A program made the position numbers and the translations under genes. 64,000 nt of DNA from contig UQZU01000004.1 in assembly GCA_900545665.1 (NCBI GenBank), forward strand, positions 40,654 to 104,653, written 5' to 3'. Within the stretch, counting starts at the first letter, position 1. Every line of letters starts with the position of its first letter. The stretch comes from an uncultured Collinsella sp. Its GTDB lineage: Bacteria > Actinomycetota > Coriobacteriia > Coriobacteriales > Coriobacteriaceae. This document shows positions 1 through 7,470 of this stretch, one piece after another. Under the pieces are notes generated by a model that did no database searches, had not been told where the DNA came from, and saw only the letters and a list, made by a program, of their open reading frames with translations.

Positions 1-670
1 CCTTAGACTCCTTCAGCACGTATTTGAGTTTCTCCCGCGGCGCTTCGTGCGAAACTCTGGTAATCATCTCTTCCAAACGTGCAGAGCGATACAGGTTCAG
101 CTCCTCGATAGACCGCTCGGCGGCGAAGACGGCGCGGTCGATCTCGCCGCACCTCTCGTCCAGGAAGTCCGCGATACGGCGCTGCTCGTCGAGGGGCGGC
201 AGAGGCACCATTTCCGACTTTAGCTCAACAAGTGAAATATTTCTTTGGATTGTGCCGACCCCTCGACTGCACAGTTCAAGCACCTGCACAAAAGGACCTC
301 TAAATAGATAATTAGCGAAACGATCATCTATATTGCTTGTGTTTTTCTCGAGAACATAGTAAGCGGGGCTGACTATTCCGCGGTAAATAGATATCCCAAC
401 GGATCCACGCCATGCTTGTTGGTTGTTTAGAACAAAATTGCCCGGACGAACCAGCTGATACTTCAACAAAGATTTGCTTGGCTTATGCACCTGCACCCCA
501 TCAGAGTCCACATAGCGGATAACTCCACGATTCAAGTAGACCGAAAGGAGCTCTTCGCTCTCGCAATTTGTGATGGAGACCTGTGAATACAGTCGTTTGA
601 ACGGTGCAAAAGTCCATCCCGCGGGCACCTCGCCGAGCCACTCGACACCATTAACCTTCATCTCCCGCAT
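1..670 (-). CDS. hsdS: Type I restriction-modification specificity subunit HsdS (3' part outside the window)
   Basis: HsdS provides the target-recognition domains of a type I restriction-modification complex. Reading from an ATG at 670 gives a start with VEWLGEVPAGW, the typical opening of an HsdS target-recognition domain. About 180 residues later comes PLPPLDEQRRIADFLDERC, the conserved spacer helix that ends the first domain. About 223 codons are visible before the window edge, so roughly half of a usual 400-residue subunit. A second ATG at 661 is an alternative start. The gene begins 2 bases after the stop of HsdM, so the two are surely co-transcribed. HsdR is not seen and may lie beyond the left edge. 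Confidence 0.9.
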   Translation of the reverse strand, partial: MREMKVNGVEWLGEVPAGWTFAPFKRLYSQVSITNCESEELLSVYLNRGVIRYVDSDGVQVHKPSKSLLKYQLVRPGNFVLNNQQAWRGSVGISIYRGIVSPAYYVLEKNTSNIDDRFANYLFRGPFVQVLELCSRGVGTIQRNISLVELKSEMVPLPPLDEQRRIADFLDERCGEIDRAVFAAERSIEELNLYRSARLEEMITRVSHEAPREKLKYVLKESK

Positions 671-672
671 CG

Positions 673-2469
673 CTAGCGCACCTCGCCGAAGAGCGCCTCG
701 AGGCTCTTCTCAAGCGTCTTCTCGTGCTCGAGGATGCGCTTGGCGATCTCGTCAGCAGGTTCGAGCTCGGCGTACTTGTAGAACACGCGCGTGAATGGAA
801 TGGTATAGCCCACCTTGGTCTTCTTCTTGTCCACCCAAGCGTATTTGTTGTACGGGCGCACCTCGCGCTCGATATAGGCGTCGATGTCCTGGTTAAGGGG
901 AATGTCCTCAGTGTCGGCCTTTGCCTTGTCGGCTTGCATCTTCCCGTGCTTGTTGAGGACGGGCTCCCCGCTCTCATCGACGACGGGACTCTCCACGGTC
1001 ACGCGGTTAAAGCCGAACTCGACCGTCTCCATCAGACGCGCCTCGACAGAGACCTCCTGTCCGTTGGACCCTTCGCCAGTCCAGGTACCGTCGCGGTACT
1101 CGGAATACGCCCGGACGATAAGATCGCGGCAGGATTTGGTGATGTCATTCTTCTTGTCGCCGATGCCCTTGCGGCGCTTCTCGAAGCACTGGGAGGCGTC
1201 GATGAGCAGCACGTGGTCACGATGCTCGGGCGCCTTCGCCTTGCTGAAGAGCCACACGTATGTAGCAATGCCGGTGTTGTAGAACGAGTCGCAGGGCAGC
1301 TGCACGATGGCGTCGAGCCAGTCGTTCTCCAGCACGTAGCGGCGGATGCCGTCCTCGCCGCTGCCGGGTTTGCCTTTGTAGAGCGGGCTGGCGTCTTGGA
1401 TGATTGCCATCACACCATCGTCCTTGAGCTTCGACAGCCCGTTGAGCACGAAGAGCATCTGGCCGTCGCCCTTGGCTGGGAGTTTCTCAACCGGGAAGCG
1501 CCCGCCGCCGGCGGTCTTGAACTCCTTCTCCACCGCAGCGGCCTGTGGGTTCCACGGGTCTCCGAACGGAGGGTTGGAGATGCAGTAGTCGAACTTGAAG
1601 CCCTCGAACTTGTCGGCGGACAGGGTATCACCAAAGCGCATGTTAGCGTCGTCCTCACCGCGAATGAGCGCGCTCGCCTTCGCGATGCCGAAGGTGAACG
1701 GGTTGAACTCCTGGCCGTAGCAGGTCACATGAGCATCGGCGTCGAGCTGGCGTAGGCGTTCCTCGGTGCAACCGAGCATCTGCGAGGTGCCCATGGTCTG
1801 ATCGTAGACCGTCTTGGTGATGCGATCGCCTTCAAAGACGTGCGAGTCCGCCTGGATGAGCAGGTCGGTCATAAGGTACACGATGTCGCGGCTCGTAAAG
1901 TGGGCGCCAGCATCCTCGTCGTAAGACTCAGAGAAGCGCTGGATGAGATTTTCGAAGATATAGCCCATATCCACCGCACGGATTTTATCGGGAGACATAT
2001 CGGCCTGCGGCTTGCAGAAGTCGCAGATAATCTGGTAGAGCAGTGGGGCATCCGGGTCGGAGAGGCGTTCGATCTGGTCGGCGAACTTCATGCGCGCCAG
2101 GATGTCCTGCACGTTGTCCGAGAACCCGTTGATGTAGTCCTTGAAGTTATCCTCGATGTTCTCTGGGTCGGCCTTAAGTGTCTCGAAGGTGAACTTAGAG
2201 GTGTTGTAAAAGGGGTAACCAGAGGCTTCGCGCAGAAAGCCGTCCTTCACGGCAAGCGTCTTGTATTTCTCAGCAGCGGCGAGAACAGCATCGTGTGTGG
2301 GAGCGAGACAATCATGAAAGCGCTTGATGACGGTCATAGGAAGGATAACCAGGCCGTACTCATGCGGCTTGTAGGGACCGCGCAGGGTGTCGGCAGCGCT
2401 CCAGATAAGGGATGCCTTCTCCTGAATATTAGCGCCAACGGCCTTGATGAGATCGTCGCTGTCTGCCAT
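673..2469 (-). CDS. hsdM: Type I restriction-modification DNA methyltransferase subunit HsdM
   Basis: N6-adenine methyltransferase subunit of the type I system; it modifies host sites and joins HsdS and HsdR in the restriction complex. The 598-residue protein has an N-terminal helical domain, FTSRDIV near residue 191, and the catalytic NPPF motif at 299-302. The SAM-binding motif I at about 221-231 reads VYDQTMGTSQM rather than the common D-P-x-C-G-[ST]-G-G form; I recall this TMGTSQML form in a subgroup of HsdM proteins, so it need not mean loss of activity. Length is ordinary for HsdM. It lies between a ribbon-helix-helix gene (2-base gap) and hsdS (2-base gap). Confidence 0.93.
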   Translation of the reverse strand: MADSDDLIKAVGANIQEKASLIWSAADTLRGPYKPHEYGLVILPMTVIKRFHDCLAPTHDAVLAAAEKYKTLAVKDGFLREASGYPFYNTSKFTFETLKADPENIEDNFKDYINGFSDNVQDILARMKFADQIERLSDPDAPLLYQIICDFCKPQADMSPDKIRAVDMGYIFENLIQRFSESYDEDAGAHFTSRDIVYLMTDLLIQADSHVFEGDRITKTVYDQTMGTSQMLGCTEERLRQLDADAHVTCYGQEFNPFTFGIAKASALIRGEDDANMRFGDTLSADKFEGFKFDYCISNPPFGDPWNPQAAAVEKEFKTAGGGRFPVEKLPAKGDGQMLFVLNGLSKLKDDGVMAIIQDASPLYKGKPGSGEDGIRRYVLENDWLDAIVQLPCDSFYNTGIATYVWLFSKAKAPEHRDHVLLIDASQCFEKRRKGIGDKKNDITKSCRDLIVRAYSEYRDGTWTGEGSNGQEVSVEARLMETVEFGFNRVTVESPVVDESGEPVLNKHGKMQADKAKADTEDIPLNQDIDAYIEREVRPYNKYAWVDKKKTKVGYTIPFTRVFYKYAELEPADEIAKRILEHEKTLEKSLEALFGEVR

Positions 2470-2471
2470 CG

Positions 2472-2678
2472 TTACTTCTCCTTCTTGGACAGATACTCGA
2501 TGAGGCTCGTCTTTACGAGAGACGTGAAGCTAACGCCATTGAGAGCAGCCGCCTCCCTGGCGGCGTCGCGCATGTTCTTGGGAATGCGGACGGTTACTGC
2601 CACGTTCTCGCCGTCCACGAGGAAGCTTCTGAGCTCGCTCGGGGTTGCTTCTCCGTCGATAAGGTCGGCGTACTTCAT
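2472..2678 (-). CDS. Small ribbon-helix-helix (CopG/Arc-like) protein
   Basis: A 68-residue protein started at the ATG at 2678 because GGAGG sits 5 bases upstream; an in-frame start at 2705 lies inside the upstream palindrome and is less likely. After a short N-terminal segment it reads VAVTVRIPKNMRDAAREAA, a beta strand followed by an amphipathic helix, then a second helix ending LIEYLSKKE. This is the layout of an Arc/CopG DNA-binding fold. It opens the hsdM-hsdS operon with only 2 bases between genes. A role as autoregulator of the restriction locus is an inference from position and from the palindrome just upstream; an antitoxin role is an alternative, though no toxin gene is adjacent. 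Confidence 0.7.
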   Translation of the reverse strand: MKYADLIDGEATPSELRSFLVDGENVAVTVRIPKNMRDAAREAAALNGVSFTSLVKTSLIEYLSKKEK

Positions 2679-2691
2679 GGGAACCTCCGCG

Positions 2692-2706
2692 ATTGCATGA
2701 TGCAAT
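2692..2706. promoter_or_regulatory. 15-bp palindrome ahead of the hsd operon
   Basis: A perfect palindrome, ATTGCAT-g-ATGCAAT, lies just upstream of the ribosome binding site of the ribbon-helix-helix gene. Its 7-bp arms and position suit an operator bound by that protein as an autoregulator; the binding partner is inferred. Confidence 0.5.
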
Positions 2707-2762
2707 ACAAATGTGCCTATGATTCTAGCAAAGGACTGAAAACTAATTACCGTCTAGCACAG

Positions 2763-2996
2763 ATGGATAGGCAAGTAATTAACGCCAATAAGAAGGGGAA
2801 TAACACTCTGAACCGTCGTCTCTCCCGCCTGAAGGAGCTCGATGAGAACTAGTCGGCAACTCAAAAAGACACCGAGCAAGCCGCTAACACACTTATCACG
2901 TTCCACAAAGAGATGGGTAAGCATGACGCCAGCTTGAGCGAGGGCGCTAATGGCATAGAATTGCAGCCAGACTGCCCGAACCTATTCATCACTTGA
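2763..2996 (+). pseudogene. Short coding remnant interrupted by an in-frame TAG
   Basis: From the ATG at 2763 a reading frame runs 29 codons to TAG at 2850-2852 and then continues open for 47 codons to TGA at 2994-2996. The first part contains LNRRLSRLKELDEN, a basic amphipathic helix like those near the C terminus of large serine recombinases. The second part is charged and helix-like (TLITFHKEMGKHDASLSEG). No ribosome binding site is clear. I read it as the decayed tail of a gene, possibly a site-specific recombinase, which would fit a mobile origin for the neighbouring restriction locus. It overlaps the end of the convergent large hypothetical gene. Confidence 0.35.
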
Positions 2997-5345
2997 TGCC
3001 GGCAAGCTGTTGAGCGACTCACTCTCACCGGCGGCACCAAGGCGCTCCTGCATCTTCTCGATCAGCTTAAGGGTTGAAGACAAATACCCAAGCCCCTTCT
3101 TCAACTGCTTGAGCAACCTGCCATCCCTGCGATCCCCCTTTCCATTCTCCTTCTCGACATCCTCCTCAACACCAGCGATGCTGCGCTGCACGGCCTCGGC
3201 TGCCTTCCGCACCAAAACGGCCCCCTCATGCGGGCAGCGGTCAGTTGCCACATCAAGAAAAGCAAGAAGCCTCGAACATTCAACGAGCACGAACTGCGCA
3301 TAGTTCTCCCCCATCGATGCCGCCAAAGCAACGCCGCCCGATCCCAAAAGACCAAGCGCGGCGCCGCTCCCCGTAATCAAAGCAGTCCCGCCGGCCATTC
3401 CCATGCCACCGATGGCCAAGGCTCCGCCGCCAGCCGCGGCAAGGCTCGCATTGACAAGCGCTGCTCCGTGGAGGCCGACAAACGAGCCTCCGAAGATGCC
3501 GACAGCGATATCCGAAGCGAATGCCGCAGCCACCCCTCCTGCGCCTACGAACGCCGCCGCAGCAATGGCACCGCCCACCAAGAGCTTTGGTAATGTATCC
3601 GAAAGCTCACGAGCGCGCGTCCCGCGATGCTTCTCGAGGGAACGTATGGCATCCGAATCAACCGCGTCTTGTCTCCTGGGAAATTCATCTTTAACCCAAG
3701 CCCCGCTCCCCTTCAAACCTTTGTATTCCTTCTTCTCTTCATCTCCTATCTGGAAATAGGGGCGAAACTCAACCAGCTCCTGAGCGATCAGCAAAGCGCG
3801 CACCTTGCCGCCTCGCTGCCGCGAAATAGCCTCAAGGGCTCCGTACGCATCTTCCTCGCTCAAAAAATAGCCGCCTGCATCAATGCCTAGGCCATCCGTG
3901 ACCGAATCCTGCCACGCGCGGGCCCAGCTCCTCTTTTGCCCTTTGCGCACTTCGTTCTTCTCGTTCCCGCAGTCGTAGTTGATGGCGGCAAGCTTCAGCG
4001 AGAAGGCAATCCTCGTCGTTTCTCTATCTAGGCTATAAAAGTGGAATCCATCGAAAATATCCTGGCGGCGCCTGGCACGCTCAGTCCAAGCCTCGGACAT
4101 TTCCTCCGCCATATAGCCCCAGTCGGCATGGAGGGCAAACGCAAGGCGTCCAACTCCAACGTAGCTTATTCGCAAGAAGAACTTCTGGGCGAACACGACC
4201 TTGTTCCCCTCGCATTCGATACCCGCCCTGACCGCCGCCGTCGCCAGATTCGCCAGAACGAACGAAGTACTCGAAACCGTGACCATGCGAGTGAGGGCCC
4301 TGCTGTTGTAGGGCATGAAATGCGAAGCCTTGAGCTTGCGCAAGCCGGAGACATCACTCACTTCGCAACGTTCTAGCTCGGCCTTGAGCCTTGAAAGCAT
4401 GTAGAGACAACGAACGATAACCTCGTTGGCCACGACTGCTGGCACCTGGCTTAAGGCTTGATCGAAAAGACCGACTTCCGTCCGAAGGTCGAAGCGAATG
4501 GGCTTGCCGTCCTCGGTTTTGAACGCCGTTCCGTTAAACAGCTTTGAGATCCATTGCTGAATGCGAATATCCTTGCCCTTATAGGCAATCTGCATGTCTT
4601 GAAAAACAGGCAGGGAGGAGAGCTCCTTTAGCAGGGACAGCACAACGCCGGGAATACCCGTCCCCTTACCGGGGTTTGAACTAGGCCCCGCCATGTCGCT
4701 CACGAGATGCATCGCCCAGAACAGAGTGCCAAACGCGATCTTCTCTGGAACGTTCCTGCCTACAAGAGGGCAGTCGGGATCGAAGGCGGCGGCAGGCAGG
4801 TCAAAGGCGACAAACCGGCCGGCCGTATCGGTACCATAGCCTTTGCACGTGAATTGCGAGAGGATCGAACACGCAAGGCCAACCAAGCTCGGGTGGTGCG
4901 AGAAATCCCGCAGATGATGTTGGAGCCCGCCGCCAAACTCAGCGGTTAGCTTGTCCGTGGCAAGAGGAAACTCTTTCTCTAGAAAGCGAATAGCGTCTTC
5001 TAGAGTTGCATCCGCCTTTGTCATACCCGCAGACTTGGCAATCGTAAGAACGAATTTGCCAACCTTCTCGTCGCCCCACTCTTTGGCACCCTCTAGGTTG
5101 AAGTCTTTCTGCCAAAGGATATTCAACGCGCCCGTGAGGAGCCCGCTAACGGCTGCAAGTTCATAGTCGAGCTTCGTAGCCTTTTCAGCCTGAGGGTCAA
5201 AATCAAAGAGGACCTCCTCCCCATCGGGAGCGTCCTTAAAACCAACCAGCACGGCGCTACCGTTCAGCGGCACAGATGTAACTTTGGGCAGTTGAGGCAT
5301 GGCGTAAACTATCTCGCCAGCACTAAAAACAAGTTCGTCTGCCAT
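2982..5345 (-). CDS. Large conserved-looking protein of unknown function with glycine/alanine-rich membrane segments
   Basis: 787 residues from the ATG at 5345, chosen because AGGAGG lies 8 bases upstream. I do not recognise a characterised family. The N-terminal third contains a histidine-rich core, HHLRDFSHHPSL (about residues 145-160), then HLVSDMAG followed by a Gly/Pro-rich loop. Such clustered His and Asp residues could bind metal. From about residue 635 to 720 there are hydrophobic stretches very rich in Gly and Ala (GGAIAAAAFVGAGGVAAAF, GGGALAIGGMGMAGGTAL), like the glycine zippers of pore-forming or membrane-inserting proteins. The C terminus is charged and helical. It sits beside a restriction-modification locus, and its 5' side is degenerate, with an in-frame TAG 27 codons upstream. 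A defence or toxin role is only a guess. Confidence 0.75.
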   Translation of the reverse strand: MADELVFSAGEIVYAMPQLPKVTSVPLNGSAVLVGFKDAPDGEEVLFDFDPQAEKATKLDYELAAVSGLLTGALNILWQKDFNLEGAKEWGDEKVGKFVLTIAKSAGMTKADATLEDAIRFLEKEFPLATDKLTAEFGGGLQHHLRDFSHHPSLVGLACSILSQFTCKGYGTDTAGRFVAFDLPAAAFDPDCPLVGRNVPEKIAFGTLFWAMHLVSDMAGPSSNPGKGTGIPGVVLSLLKELSSLPVFQDMQIAYKGKDIRIQQWISKLFNGTAFKTEDGKPIRFDLRTEVGLFDQALSQVPAVVANEVIVRCLYMLSRLKAELERCEVSDVSGLRKLKASHFMPYNSRALTRMVTVSSTSFVLANLATAAVRAGIECEGNKVVFAQKFFLRISYVGVGRLAFALHADWGYMAEEMSEAWTERARRRQDIFDGFHFYSLDRETTRIAFSLKLAAINYDCGNEKNEVRKGQKRSWARAWQDSVTDGLGIDAGGYFLSEEDAYGALEAISRQRGGKVRALLIAQELVEFRPYFQIGDEEKKEYKGLKGSGAWVKDEFPRRQDAVDSDAIRSLEKHRGTRARELSDTLPKLLVGGAIAAAAFVGAGGVAAAFASDIAVGIFGGSFVGLHGAALVNASLAAAGGGALAIGGMGMAGGTALITGSGAALGLLGSGGVALAASMGENYAQFVLVECSRLLAFLDVATDRCPHEGAVLVRKAAEAVQRSIAGVEEDVEKENGKGDRRDGRLLKQLKKGLGYLSSTLKLIEKMQERLGAAGESESLNSLPASSDE

Positions 5346-5718
5346 ATCGGCTTCCTCCTGCAAACGCGTAAAATCAGATTGCTCTACGCCGCCAAATCCC
5401 TCTTCGTAGAAGTATTCGAAAATCTAGGTGATGCAGTTGCTCAGAACCTCGTCGGGATAGTTCGCCACTGGCAGCCTATACACCTCATTGTGCACGATGA
5501 CGCACACAGCGTCACGGGTCTCTGCCTATCTGTTCAGCGAATCATGTTAGCAAGCCGCTCTTCAATAATGGAAGCCATCTCGATGTCCACGCTCTTGACC
5601 TGCTTGGTCCCAGCGAGTGTCAGCGCGTCCTTGAGTAGGATCCCAAACGCAGTCTTCTGCTGCTGATCCTAGAATCCTTCGCGCAACCATTCCGTCCGCT
5701 TGTCGCCAAATGAGCCTC
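5346..5718 (-). pseudogene. Degenerate coding remnants upstream of the large hypothetical gene
   Basis: This stretch has no intact gene but two coding-like pieces. One is in frame with the downstream gene: it contains VCVIVHNEVYRLPVANYPDE, stops at TAG 5426-5424, then reopens (IFEYFYEEGFGGVEQ) straight into the large protein. The other, in a different frame, reads FGDKRTEWLREGF, meets TAG at 5671-5669, and continues DQQQKTAFGILLKDALTLAG to a TGA at 5536-5534. Both look like real protein sequence broken by nonsense codons. They could be relics of a longer N terminus and of an upstream partner gene. Sequencing error cannot be excluded. Confidence 0.4.
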
Positions 5719-6453
5719 CTACCTCCCCTCTGCCTTCAGCTTCAGCAGCAGGTCGCCCAGCTCGGGGCATTTGCTGGAAAGGCGCGTCTGAGCTCGCTCG
5801 CCCATCCCCCACCGTTGGCGGACTTCCTGGGCGTGCGGACTCACGTGATAGTCCCCCTCCATCATCTGCTTGAGCAGCTTGGCGGTCACGCGGGCATCGG
5901 CTAGGGCACTGTGGGCGTGGCCCGTCGACTCGTCGAACTCGATGCCAAACCACGTCGCCGCGTCGCTCAAAGAGACGCGCCCGTGGCTGCCAACGTCCAT
6001 GATCGAGGTGTAAAACGCCTGCAGGTCGGCCCAGTCCGTAGGAAATGCGGAAAGGTCGATGAGCTTTGCCTGGCACTCGGTCAAAAGCTGTCGACGGTCC
6101 GCCCCGCTCCAACAGACCACTTGGGCGGAGTAGCGACCGATCCAATCGCTGAGCCTTTTGATCACCACGTAGAGCGGATCGGCCATCGCGGTGTCCACAG
6201 CCGATATCCCCGTAAGCTCGCGGACGGGAAACACAACGCCTTCGGTAAATTGCGTCTGCACAAACTGCGAGAACTCGCCCATAACGTTGCCGTGGTAATC
6301 GAGCTTGACAGCGCCGACCTCGATAATCTCGTTGCGCAGTCCACGGCGCTGGCGCTGCTTTGGTACCGGCGCAAACTCAAAGTCCAGCACAATCTGGCGC
6401 GCAAAGTTCGTCGTATCGATGGCCGAGATACACGGCATCTTTTCAGCTGACAC
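5719..6453 (-). CDS. DEDDh-family 3'-5' exonuclease domain protein
   Basis: A DnaQ/KapD-like exonuclease of about 244 residues. It shows the DEDDh signature: VLDFEF near residue 22 (Asp24 and Glu26), ELTGI, WSGADRRQL with the second Asp, a YTSIMDVG segment, and HSALADARVTAKLL, the final His and Asp. Members trim 3' ends of DNA or RNA. I start it at the GTG at 6453, which has GGAGAAAGG 8 bases upstream; the ATG at 6438 is the alternative. It is not obviously in an operon with anything here. The stop lies against the degenerate region to its left. Confidence 0.85.
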   Translation of the reverse strand: MSAEKMPCISAIDTTNFARQIVLDFEFAPVPKQRQRRGLRNEIIEVGAVKLDYHGNVMGEFSQFVQTQFTEGVVFPVRELTGISAVDTAMADPLYVVIKRLSDWIGRYSAQVVCWSGADRRQLLTECQAKLIDLSAFPTDWADLQAFYTSIMDVGSHGRVSLSDAATWFGIEFDESTGHAHSALADARVTAKLLKQMMEGDYHVSPHAQEVRQRWGMGERAQTRLSSKCPELGDLLLKLKAEGR

Positions 6454-7034
6454 GGTTAGGGCCTTTCTCCGTTGCCTGCCGCTTGCTACATAGGCGGCTA
6501 CATTGCCGTAAGGATAGGCGCCCGTGCGGACATGAAAGCGGGGCGCAATGCCATGCACCGGTCGCACGCCATGCAGACGGCCCCAAGAGAGTCGCCCGCT
6601 CTATTCAAATGCATGAAAAAGATTGAGGCCCGGTGACTTGAATCAGAGGTCATCCCGGGCCCATCAGAGCTCACAGAGCTCTTGGTTGCTTTGGTCTCGC
6701 TCTTCACGGCGCTTATCGAACTTTCCGAGGCACTCAAGCAGCATTCGAAGCATAACAAGTCGCTGCCATTAAGGCGCTGACCTCTTGACCAAGCAACGGC
6801 GCTGCCCAGCTCTTCACCACTTGGGCTGCCGTCGACTTTATTCTATCCGCGAGCATCTGGTTTACCAAATGGATTTTCGGTAATGGAGGCCCAGTACCCC
6901 GCAAACCGCAAACCGCAAAATCACTACGCCCCAAGTGCCGCCATGGGGATCACCGCCACGCCGTCGTCGCGCGTGTAGGCAATGCTCCCCTTTCCAACCA
7001 CGACCGCCAAAAACGCCGGCGCGGTATTCTAAGA
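6454..7034. other. Gene-poor stretch with possible small remnants
   Basis: No convincing gene. On the plus strand a short frame ending at 6780 (PSELTELLVALVSLFTALIE) looks like part of a small hydrophobic helical protein, but an in-frame TGA at about 6631 separates it from the nearest ATG at 6605. A short triplicated GCAAACC-like run occurs near 6900. Nothing else is supported. Confidence 0.4.
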
Positions 7035-7402
7035 CGCGCTTTCCACTTGAAGCCATGTCGATTCTGGGACACAGTTTCCGCTTGAAGCCCATCCGGAAAG
7101 CACGTCCCATTCCGAGGCTTGAATCCGGGACGCAGTTTCCACTTGAGCTCCTGACGGGAAAGCACGTCCCACTCTGAAGCTCGATTCCGGGATACAGCTT
7201 CCGCCAGAGACCTCAGCCGGAAACGGCATCCCACTCTGGAGTCAGAATCCGGGACATAGCTTCCGCATGCGACCTCGTTGGGAAAGTTCATCCCGTTCTG
7301 AGCGCTCATTCCGGGATGCAATTTCCGTTTGAGGCCCGATCTGGAAACGACATCCCACTCTGGGGCCGAAATCTGGGACACGCTTTCCGCCGGCATTCCG
7401 CT
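7035..7402. repeat. Cluster A of a 62-bp tandem repeat with self-complementary units
   Basis: Five consecutive units begin at 7093, 7155, 7217, 7279 and 7341, exactly 62 bp apart, preceded by one or two truncated units from about 7035. Each opens with CCGGAAAnnnnnTCCC or a close variant and has near position 32 a reverse-complementary GGGAnnnnnTTCC segment, so each can form an imperfect stem-loop with a loop of about 16 nt. Units differ by many substitutions. 62 is not a multiple of 3, so no repeat protein is encoded. The cluster ends about 70 bases beyond the stop of the adjacent ATPase gene. Confidence 0.85.
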
Positions 7403-7470
7403 GGCAGCTAGCATGACAACAGAGGGCCCCGTTCCAGCCATTCGAGGACAGGCTTTACCCCCGAGCAGCG

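Noticed and set aside
2850..5671. Three coding-like frames interrupted by TAG (2850, 5424, 5669) suggested amber recoding, as in some gut phages.
   Set aside because: Neighbouring intact genes use TAG as a true stop: HsdM ends at TAG 2 bases before HsdS, and the large hypothetical gene also ends at TAG. Nonsense decay is simpler.
6600..6780. A TGA inside a short plus-strand frame (MKKIEAR-TGA-LESEVIPG) near the purine locus might encode selenocysteine.
   Set aside because: No homology to a selenoprotein, no SECIS-like hairpin seen after the TGA, and the frame is too short to trust. Selenium in the purine enzyme is a labile cofactor, not selenocysteine.
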